From Burkholderia sp. (lineage in GTDB: Bacteria; Pseudomonadota; Gammaproteobacteria; Burkholderiales; Burkholderiaceae), in the NCBI GenBank assembly GCA_030151225.1, contig JASLEG010000242.1, positions 1 through 11,196 on the forward strand: DNA of 11,196 bases, read 5' to 3'. Of this stretch, positions 1 to 5,162 are shown in pieces. The translations under genes and the position numbers were made by a program. The notes beneath the pieces were generated by a model. The model made no database searches. It was given only the letters and a program-made list of their open reading frames with translations, and was not told the origin of the DNA. The stretch's first letter is position 1. Each line of letters starts with the position of its first letter.

Positions 1-964
1 GCCGTGCCGCGCCGGCCCCCGTCTCGCCGTGCAGCGCGTCGAGCGCCGCGGCGAGGCGCGCCAGCGGCGGCGCGAGTGCGGCCAGCACGGCCTCGGCGCG
101 ACGATGCACGAGCCGCCGGTGCAACTGGCGCAGCGCGTGCAGCCGCGTGCAGGTGTCGACGAATTCGCCGTTCAGGCGCGCCAGGCGGCGGCTGCGCGCA
201 CGCACGCGCGGATCCTCGAACGAGGCGTAGGCGCGGATCGCGTCGAAGCCCACGATGTCGTCGACGAAATCGGCGAAGCGCCGCTCGAACTCGCCGCGCG
301 CGAGCTTGCCGCCGAGCGCGGCCGCCGCGAAGGCGACGAAGCGCAGATGGCGCGCGTCGAGCGAGCGCATCAGCGCGCGGCTCGAGCTGAGCGGCAGCAC
401 CAGCCCGCTGACCGCGGCCGAACAGACGATGCCCACCGTGACCTCGGCCGCGCGCGTGAGCGCCGACAGGAACAGCGTGTCGGGCGTCATCACGGCCGGC
501 ACGCCGATCAGCGCCGCGGTATAGCCGGCCAGCACGTAGCCGTACCAGCGGAAGTGCCGGTTGCGCACGGCCGCCGCGATGCAGGCACCGATCCACAGCG
601 TGATGCCGGCCATGTACAGCTCGGGCTGCTGCGCGAACAGGCCGCCCAGCGCGATCGCCGCGGCGAGGCCCACCGCCGTGCCGATGGTGCGATAGAACGC
701 CTTCGCGAACACCATGCCGCTCATCGGCTGCATCAGCACGAACACGGTGGTCATCGCGATGCGCGGCTGCGACAGCTCGAGCCGCATCGCGATGCCCATC
801 GCCAGCAGCGCCGCGGCCACGGTCTTGGCCAGATGCAGCCAGATCAGCCCGTCGCCGAACGCCCACTCGCGCAACGCGCGCGCGAGGGTCGCCACGGGCG
901 CGAGCCCGCCTGGCCCGCGGCGGGAAGCGGCGGCGGCACGAGGCGACGCGAACGGCAATTTCAT
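1..964 (-). CDS. FUSC-family (AaeB-like) inner-membrane efflux protein, N-terminal part, cut by window edge
   Basis: The frame is open from the ATG at 964-962 to the left edge, giving about 321 residues with no stop. After a short basic N-terminus come several hydrophobic stretches typical of the N-terminal FUSC membrane domain (about residues 35-200), including LIWLHLAKTVAAALLAMGIA and VFVLMQPMSGMVFAKAFYRT. A charged, Arg-rich helical region follows, as in the cytoplasmic part of the family. Full-length members are usually 650-750 residues, so roughly half is missing. Characterised relatives (AaeB type) export aromatic acids together with a periplasmic adaptor; that partner would lie outside the window. 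The start is uncertain: there is no clear Shine-Dalgarno sequence, and an in-frame GTG lies directly before the ATG. A LysR gene is divergently transcribed, as in the E. coli aae arrangement, which suggests local control. The substrate is unknown. Confidence 0.85.
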   Translation of the reverse strand, partial: MKLPFASPRAAAASRRGPGGLAPVATLARALREWAFGDGLIWLHLAKTVAAALLAMGIAMRLELSQPRIAMTTVFVLMQPMSGMVFAKAFYRTIGTAVGLAAAIALGGLFAQQPELYMAGITLWIGACIAAAVRNRHFRWYGYVLAGYTAALIGVPAVMTPDTLFLSALTRAAEVTVGIVCSAAVSGLVLPLSSSRALMRSLDARHLRFVAFAAAALGGKLARGEFERRFADFVDDIVGFDAIRAYASFEDPRVRARSRRLARLNGEFVDTCTRLHALRQLHRRLVHRRAEAVLAALAPPLARLAAALDALHGETGAGAAR

Positions 965-1115
965 CACGGCAGGGCGGCTGGATCGGGCAACGGAGCGCGG
1001 GGAGCGGAAACGGTGCGATGGGCGAGCCGACGTGGCGGCGCCACGACATCGACCATGCGGCGCAGATTGTAGGAGCGCCATAAACCGCCATTAGCGAGCC
1101 CAGGGAGAAACCAGA

Positions 1116-1132
1116 GTTGCAGCGCTCGCAAC
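1116..1132. promoter_or_regulatory. Candidate LysR-type operator (T-N11-A dyad)
   Basis: A perfect inverted repeat GTTGC-N7-GCAAC lies between the divergent FUSC and LysR genes, about 60 bp upstream of the regulator start. Inside it, T1118 and A1130 fit the T-N11-A consensus of LysR-family binding sites. This is the expected place for autoregulation and control of the divergent gene. The dyad is seen directly; binding is inferred. Confidence 0.5.
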
Positions 1133-1192
1133 AATCGGGCAGGGCGGCGGGCGGACAATGGCGCCTCTCCCGGTCGCACCCAATAACAAACA

Positions 1193-2224
1193 ATGGACAC
1201 GTTGCAGAACATGCGGGTCTTCACCCGCGTGGTGGAAGCGGGCAGCTTCACGGCAGCCGCGCTATCTCTGAATTCGACGACGGGCGCGATGTCGCGCGCC
1301 GTCTCCGAGCTCGAGGCGCGGCTGCGCACCCGGCTCATGAATCGCTCGACGCGCCGGCTCTCGCTGACGCCGGCCGGCGAAAACTACCTGTTGCGTTGCC
1401 GGCAGATCCTGTCGGACGTCGATTCCGCCGAGGAGGAGGCGAGCAGCGCGACCGAGCGGCCGAGCGGCGTGCTGCGCCTGCACAGCTACGCGAGCATCGG
1501 CCAGCACTACGTGATGCCGGCGCTCAACGCGTATCGCGAGCATCACGCCGACGTGGCCGTTGAGCTGACGCTGTCGCAGCGCACCCCCGACCTGTTCGAC
1601 GGCAGCGCCGACATGGCGGTGGTCACGGCCTCGTCGCTGCCCGATTCGGAGCTGGTGTCGCACCGGCTCGGCGAGACCTTCAACATCCTGTGCGCGTCGC
1701 CGGCCTACCTGCGAGCGCGCGGCGCGCCGGCCACGCCGGCCGATCTGGCCGCGCACGATTGCGTGCTGCTGCAGACGCCGGCCTTCCCGACCCACGACTG
1801 GATGCTCGAGAGCCGTTCCGGCCAGATCGAGCAGATCCGCGTGAACGGACCGGTGCAGACCAATACCGCCGAGTCGCTGGCGATCGCGATCCGCGAGGGG
1901 GTGGGCATCGGCATGCTGCCGCTGTACGCGGCGATCGGGCTGCTGCGCGAGGGCGCGCTGATGCGCGTGCTGCCGGGCCACACGCTGCAGCACATGAACA
2001 TCTACGCGCTGTATCCGTCGCGGCGCTTCGTCGACGCGAAGGTGCGCACCTGGGTGGAATTCCTGCGCGCCGACATGCCCGCGCGGCTCGCCCGCGACGA
2101 GGCGCTGCTGGCCTCGCTCGACGCGCGCATGCAGGCCGCCACGGCGTCGACGCGGCGCGTCAAGGCAGGAACATCGGGCGCGCCGGACATGGCCGGCGAA
2201 GCGGATGCCGACACGGCGCGCTGA
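1193..2224 (+). CDS. LysR-family transcriptional regulator, divergent from the FUSC exporter
   Basis: This 343-residue protein has a typical N-terminal winged helix-turn-helix (about residues 1-60, with VVEAGSFTAAALSLN, then SRAVSELEARL and the wing segment RRLSLTPAGENYL). An effector-binding domain follows (about 90-295, including NTAESLAIAIREGVGIGMLP). The family is usually 290-320 residues; the extra length is an Ala/Arg/Asp-rich C-terminal tail from about residue 300, probably disordered. The ATG at 1193 is preceded by an A-rich leader (AATAACAAACA) without a recognisable Shine-Dalgarno sequence, but the HTH begins right after it, so the start is firm. The divergent layout with the exporter and the T-N11-A dyad in between suggest that it controls the exporter and itself. 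The inducer is unknown; an aromatic acid is one guess by analogy with AaeR. Confidence 0.93.
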   Translation: MDTLQNMRVFTRVVEAGSFTAAALSLNSTTGAMSRAVSELEARLRTRLMNRSTRRLSLTPAGENYLLRCRQILSDVDSAEEEASSATERPSGVLRLHSYASIGQHYVMPALNAYREHHADVAVELTLSQRTPDLFDGSADMAVVTASSLPDSELVSHRLGETFNILCASPAYLRARGAPATPADLAAHDCVLLQTPAFPTHDWMLESRSGQIEQIRVNGPVQTNTAESLAIAIREGVGIGMLPLYAAIGLLREGALMRVLPGHTLQHMNIYALYPSRRFVDAKVRTWVEFLRADMPARLARDEALLASLDARMQAATASTRRVKAGTSGAPDMAGEADADTAR

Positions 2225-2253
2225 GTCTCATTTGATTCGCATGTCGAACGAAT

Positions 2254-2278
2254 ACGGCGCGGAGAGGATCCGCGCCGT
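2254..2278. terminator. Hairpin between convergent genes, probable bidirectional terminator
   Basis: A perfect 10-bp stem (ACGGCGCGGA / TCCGCGCCGT) with a 5-nt loop (GAGGA) sits between the stop of the LysR gene (2224) and the stop of the convergent DUF4148 gene (2312). The plus-strand side has no U-tract. The minus-strand side is followed by ATTCGTT, slightly T-rich. Position and stem strength favour transcription termination; the weak U-tract lowers confidence. Confidence 0.6.
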
Positions 2279-2311
2279 GATGTGCCGCCGCCTTCGCGAC
2301 ACGCGCGCCGC

Positions 2312-2605
2312 TCAGTCCACGGCCTTGCCGGCCGCCGATGCCGGGTTGCCGTTCGGGCCATAGGAATGCTTGGCGGCCTGCGCCTCGGCGTAGCGCTTGT
2401 CGGCCAGGCGCTGCTGCGCGGCGAGCACGTCGTCGGGGTAGGACGCATCGTTGCCGGCCGACGGCGAGTAGCCGACCGATTCGAGATCGACGAGCTCCTG
2501 GATCACCTGCGCGCGGGTCAGGCCGTGCTGCTGCGATTGGGCGTGGGCGGCGGCGGGGACGATGGCGAACAGGATGGCCGCGGCCGGTGCGATCAGTGCT
2601 TTCAT
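2312..2605 (-). CDS. Small secreted DUF4148-domain protein
   Basis: This is a 97-residue protein. The N-terminus is a clear Sec signal peptide: MKA, then a hydrophobic core, then AHA as the likely cleavage site near residue 22. The mature part carries the DUF4148 pattern LTRAQVIQELVDLESVGYSP, followed by YPDDVLAAQQRLADKR. An Ala/Gly-rich tail ends the protein. The start at 2605 is supported by AAGGAA seven bases upstream. The family is common in Burkholderia and relatives, where genomes carry many copies. Members are small periplasmic proteins of unknown function. It stands alone, convergent with the upstream LysR gene and divergent from the cytosine deaminase gene, so no functional link to its neighbours is implied. 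Confidence 0.9.
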   Translation of the reverse strand: MKALIAPAAAILFAIVPAAAHAQSQQHGLTRAQVIQELVDLESVGYSPSAGNDASYPDDVLAAQQRLADKRYAEAQAAKHSYGPNGNPASAAGKAVD

Positions 2606-2747
2606 GATGTGATTCCTTGCGGTGGATGGTGGGCTCCTCGTGAGCGCCGAACCCATGCAGGCAGTGTAGGGAGCGTCGATCGGGCGAAACACCGGGTGGG
2701 CTGGAGGGGACTGTTCCTGAGCGTGCAACAGTCGGCGCGGCGGATTT

Positions 2748-2773
2748 TTGACCCGCCCCCGAGCGTTTAGAAT
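2748..2773 (+). promoter_or_regulatory. Possible sigma-70 promoter of the deaminase gene
   Basis: TTGACC (2748-2753) resembles a -35 box and TAGAAT (2768-2773) a -10 box. They lie in a short stretch that is more AT-rich than its surroundings, with a likely start point about 25 bases before the ATG at 2805. The 14-nt spacer is shorter than the usual 16-18, so the -10 element is better supported than the pair. Confidence 0.35.
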
Positions 2774-2794
2774 GAACGCCGCCCGCCCCACGAC

Positions 2795-2798
2795 AGGA
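2795..2798 (+). promoter_or_regulatory. Ribosome binding site that decides the deaminase start
   Basis: AGGA lies six bases before the ATG at 2805. It favours this start over the in-frame ATG at 2748, which would add 19 residues outside the conserved fold and overlaps the candidate promoter. Confidence 0.7.
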
Positions 2799-2804
2799 CC
2801 GACC

Positions 2805-4073
2805 ATGAAGATCGTCAACGCGACGCTGCGCCGGCGCACCGGCCTCCACACGCTCGAACTCGACGGCGCCGCCATCGCGCGGATCGTGCCGCAGGCCGAA
2901 GCCGCAAGCGCCGGCGCATCGGCCCCCGCGCCTGCCGGCCCCGACGACATCGACGCGGGCGGCCGGCTCGTGATCGCGCCGCTGGTGGAGCCGCACATTC
3001 ATCTGGACGCCGTGCTGACCGCGGGCGACCCGGAATGGAACCGCAGCGGCACGCTGTTCGAGGGCATCGAGCGCTGGGCCCAGCGCAAGGCCACCATCAC
3101 GCACGAGGACACCAAGGCACGCGCGCACCAGGCGATCGCGATGCTGCGCGACCACGGCATCCAGCACGTGCGCACCCACGTGGACGTGACCGATCCCACG
3201 CTGGCCGCGCTCGCCGCGATGCTCGAGGTGAAGGACGAGGCGCGCGGGCTGATCGACCTGCAGATCGTGGCGTTCCCGCAGGAAGGCATCGAGTCCTACG
3301 AGGGCGGCCGTGCGCTGATGCAGCGCGCGATCGAGATGGGCGCCGACGTGGTGGGCGGCATCCCGCATTTCGAGAACACGCGCGAGCAGGGCGTGAGCTC
3401 GGTGGAATTCCTGATGGAGCTGGCCGAGCGGCGTGGCTGTCTCGTGGACGTGCATTGCGACGAGACCGACGATCCGCATTCGCGCTTTCTCGAGGTGCTG
3501 GCCGAGCAGGCCCGCGTGCGCGGCATGGGCGAGCGCGTCACGGCCAGCCACACCGTGGCGATGGGCTCCTACGACAACGCCTATTGCTCGAAGCTGTTCC
3601 GCCTGCTCAAGCGCTCGGGCATCAACTTCGTGTCCTGCCCGACCGAGAGCATCCACCTGCAGGGGCGCTTCGACACCTTCCCGAAGCGGCGCGGCGTGAC
3701 GCGCGTGGGCGAGCTGGACCGCGCCGGCATCAACGTCTGCTTCGGTCAGGATTCGATCCAGGACCCGTGGTATCCGCTCGGCAACGGCAACATCCTGCGC
3801 GTGCTCGACGCGGGCCTGCACATCTGCCACATGATGGGCTTCGACGACCTGCAGCGCTGCCTCGACTTCGTGACCGACCACAGCGCGCGCGCGCTCTCGC
3901 TCGGCGAGCGTTACGGGCTGGAGGCGGGGCGGCCGGCGAACCTCGTGGTGCTGGACGCCACGAGCGATTACGACGCGCTGCGCCGCCAGGTCAAGCCGCT
4001 CGTGTCGGTGCGCGCGGGGCGCGTGATCCTGCGGCGCGAGCCCGAGCGCATCGCGTATCCGGAGCAGCGCTGA
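2805..4073 (+). CDS. CodA-type cytosine deaminase, Asp314-to-Ser variant (possible 5-methylcytosine deaminase)
   Basis: This 422-residue cytoplasmic amidohydrolase is close in length and sequence to E. coli CodA (427), which hydrolyses cytosine to uracil and ammonia. By eye the alignment holds a constant offset of +3. It gives metal ligands His64 and His66 (EPHIHLD), His217, and Asp316 (E. coli 61, 63, 214, 313), with Gln159, Glu220 and His249 (156, 217, 246) also kept. Other CodA blocks are present: SGTLFEGIERWA, QHVRTHVDV, LQIVAFPQEG, IHLQGRFDT and DPWYPLG. Two pocket segments differ. CodA FGHDD is FGQDS here, so the discriminating Asp314 is Ser317; and CodA NPLVN is CPTES (278-282). Known work on CodA homologues lacking Asp314 links this change to acceptance of 5-methylcytosine and 5-fluorocytosine. 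Fold and deamination chemistry are nearly certain; the substrate is inferred. The gene is followed after 12 bp by a convergent ArgP-like regulator, and no cytosine permease lies next to it. Confidence 0.9.
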   Translation: MKIVNATLRRRTGLHTLELDGAAIARIVPQAEAASAGASAPAPAGPDDIDAGGRLVIAPLVEPHIHLDAVLTAGDPEWNRSGTLFEGIERWAQRKATITHEDTKARAHQAIAMLRDHGIQHVRTHVDVTDPTLAALAAMLEVKDEARGLIDLQIVAFPQEGIESYEGGRALMQRAIEMGADVVGGIPHFENTREQGVSSVEFLMELAERRGCLVDVHCDETDDPHSRFLEVLAEQARVRGMGERVTASHTVAMGSYDNAYCSKLFRLLKRSGINFVSCPTESIHLQGRFDTFPKRRGVTRVGELDRAGINVCFGQDSIQDPWYPLGNGNILRVLDAGLHICHMMGFDDLQRCLDFVTDHSARALSLGERYGLEAGRPANLVVLDATSDYDALRRQVKPLVSVRAGRVILRREPERIAYPEQR

Positions 4074-4085
4074 CGCGCGCGACGG

Positions 4086-5000
4086 TCATGGCCGGCGCGG
4101 CGCCAGCGCCGCCTGCGCCGCGCTCGTCAGCGCCGCCTGCGCCGCGCTCGTCAGCGCCTCGAAGAAACTGCGCAGCCGCGGCGGCGCGTTCTGCCACATC
4201 ACCCAGTTCAGGCGCACCGCGTGCGGCGCCGGCACGATCTGCACGAGCTCGCCGTCTCGCAGGCCCGCCTCGGCATGCGAGACGGGCACCCAGCCGTAGC
4301 CTGCGTGCAGGCGGATCAGGTCGAACAGCGCCGACGGCGACGGAATCGCGTGGCGCGGGAACGCGTGGCGACCGAGCCCGTAGCGCGCCACGAAGGCGAA
4401 ATGCACCTCGTCGGCCTCGCCGCCCGTCAGCGCGGGCGCGTCGCGCAGCGCGGCGGCCTCCACGCCGTTCGGGAAATGGCGTGCCGCGAACGCCGGCGAG
4501 CACACGCACACATAGGGCATCTCGCCGAGCGGCACGCTGGCGAGCCCCTCGCTCGTGCCGCCCACGCTGGTCACGCAGCCGATCGCGTGGCCCGCTTCCA
4601 CCAGCGCGCAGGTGCGGGTCTGGTCGTCCACCAGCAGCTTCACCTGATAGGGCGCGCGCTGCAGCGCCTCGGCCAGCACCGCCGGAAACCAGGTGGCGAG
4701 GCTGTCGGCGTTGACGGCCAGCGCGATCTCGGACGGCGCGTGCTCGCCCGGCATCAGCTCGCGCAGCGCCTCGTGCTCGAACAGCGCCGCGCGCTCCATG
4801 TAGTGCAGCAGCGTGCGGCCCGGCGCGGTGGGCACCACCGGCCGGGTGCGCGCCACCAGCAGGTTGCCGAGCAGCGCCTCGAGCGCGCGGATGCGCTGCG
4901 AGACGGCCGGCTGCGTGATGCCGAGCCGCTCGGCGGCCAGCTCGAAGCTGCCGGCCTTGCAGACGGCGAGGAAGGTTTCCACCAGGCGTGAATCGATCAA
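4086..5000 (-). CDS. ArgP/LysG-type LysR transcriptional regulator, TTG start
   Basis: This is a 304-residue LysR-family regulator. The helix-turn-helix is at about residues 17-41 (GSFELAAERLGITQPAVSQR). Several blocks are typical of ArgP: LAVNADSLATW (94-104), VDDQTRT (about 124-130) and the short FPNGV motif. E. coli ArgP (297 residues) controls arginine/lysine-responsive genes; LysG of actinobacteria controls the lysE exporter. The start is read as TTG at 5000-4998: AGGAG lies six bases upstream and the fold begins at once. The ATG at 5075 would add a Pro/Arg-rich 25-residue tail. The C-terminus holds a repeated eight-residue unit encoded by a 24-bp tandem repeat. The gene is divergent from the ferredoxin-reductase operon across a 158-bp gap with inverted repeats, so that operon is the most likely target. 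No LysE-type exporter is visible. The effector is unknown. Confidence 0.9.
   Translation of the reverse strand: MIDSRLVETFLAVCKAGSFELAAERLGITQPAVSQRIRALEALLGNLLVARTRPVVPTAPGRTLLHYMERAALFEHEALRELMPGEHAPSEIALAVNADSLATWFPAVLAEALQRAPYQVKLLVDDQTRTCALVEAGHAIGCVTSVGGTSEGLASVPLGEMPYVCVCSPAFAARHFPNGVEAAALRDAPALTGGEADEVHFAFVARYGLGRHAFPRHAIPSPSALFDLIRLHAGYGWVPVSHAEAGLRDGELVQIVPAPHAVRLNWVMWQNAPPRLRSFFEALTSAAQAALTSAAQAALAPRRP
4105..4158. repeat. 24-bp tandem repeat (2.25 copies) inside the ArgP-like gene
   Basis: Copies at 4105-4128 and 4129-4152 are identical, and a partial copy (AGCGCC) follows at 4153-4158. On the coding strand they give the repeated residues ALTSAAQA near the C-terminus of the regulator. 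The unit is a multiple of three, so copy-number change would keep the frame. Confidence 0.9.
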
Positions 5001-5006
5001 GTGCGG

Positions 5007-5011
5007 CTCCT
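5007..5011 (-). promoter_or_regulatory. Ribosome binding site that decides the TTG start of the ArgP-like regulator
   Basis: On the minus strand AGGAG is followed by six bases (CCGCAC) and then TTG at 5000-4998. No comparable site precedes the in-frame ATG at 5075. Confidence 0.7.
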
Positions 5012-5052
5012 GCTGCGGTGGCGGTCGTGCGGGTTCGCCTTCGGGCGGCCCG

Positions 5053-5089
5053 CATAAGCGCCGGCGATCGCGCATCGCGACCGCTTATG
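5053..5089. promoter_or_regulatory. Inverted repeat in divergent regulator/operon region, candidate ArgP-like binding site
   Basis: Perfect 8-bp arms CATAAGCG (5053-5060) and CGCTTATG (5082-5089) flank a 21-bp spacer. The spacer holds a second dyad, TCGCG-CAT-CGCGA (5068-5080), whose centre is shifted by 3 bp. The block lies about 53-89 bp upstream of the ArgP-like start and 70-106 bp upstream of the reductase GTG, where LysR regulators usually bind. Binding is inferred. Confidence 0.45.
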
Positions 5090-5120
5090 GACGTTGCCGA
5101 GCCGGTTGCGGAGAGGCAAC

Positions 5121-5162
5121 ATGCCGCCATTGCCGACCCAGACGGACCCGAAACAGCCGTGA
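5121..5162 (+). CDS. Possible 13-codon leader ORF coupled to the reductase gene
   Basis: ATG at 5121 is preceded by GGAGAGG (5110-5116), the best Shine-Dalgarno sequence in this region. It opens a short frame encoding MPPLPTQTDPKQP. Its TGA (5160-5162) overlaps the GTG start of the reductase (5159-5161) as GTGA, the usual geometry of translational coupling. The reductase GTG has no good ribosome site of its own, so a ribosome ending the leader could re-initiate there. The peptide is rich in Pro (5 of 13), which could slow ribosomes. With only 13 codons, chance is possible. Confidence 0.35.
   Translation: MPPLPTQTDPKQP

Noticed and set aside
29..1072. Plus-strand frame of 347 codons over the exporter region
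   Set aside because: The product is rich in Arg, His and Gln with no domain. The opposite strand encodes a convincing FUSC membrane domain.
2748..2804. Upstream ATG start for the deaminase
   Set aside because: It adds 19 residues unlike CodA and overlaps the probable promoter; the ATG at 2805 has a good ribosome site.
2160..3881. Minus-strand frame of 573 codons
   Set aside because: It lies antisense to the deaminase and crosses the DUF4148 gene in another frame; the composition (Ala/Val/His/Arg) is typical of a GC-rich shadow frame.
4988..5158. N-terminal extension of the reductase from ATG 4988 or 5087
   Set aside because: The extension is low-complexity, lacks a ribosome site, and from 4988 would overlap the divergent regulator gene; the ferredoxin fold starts at the GTG.
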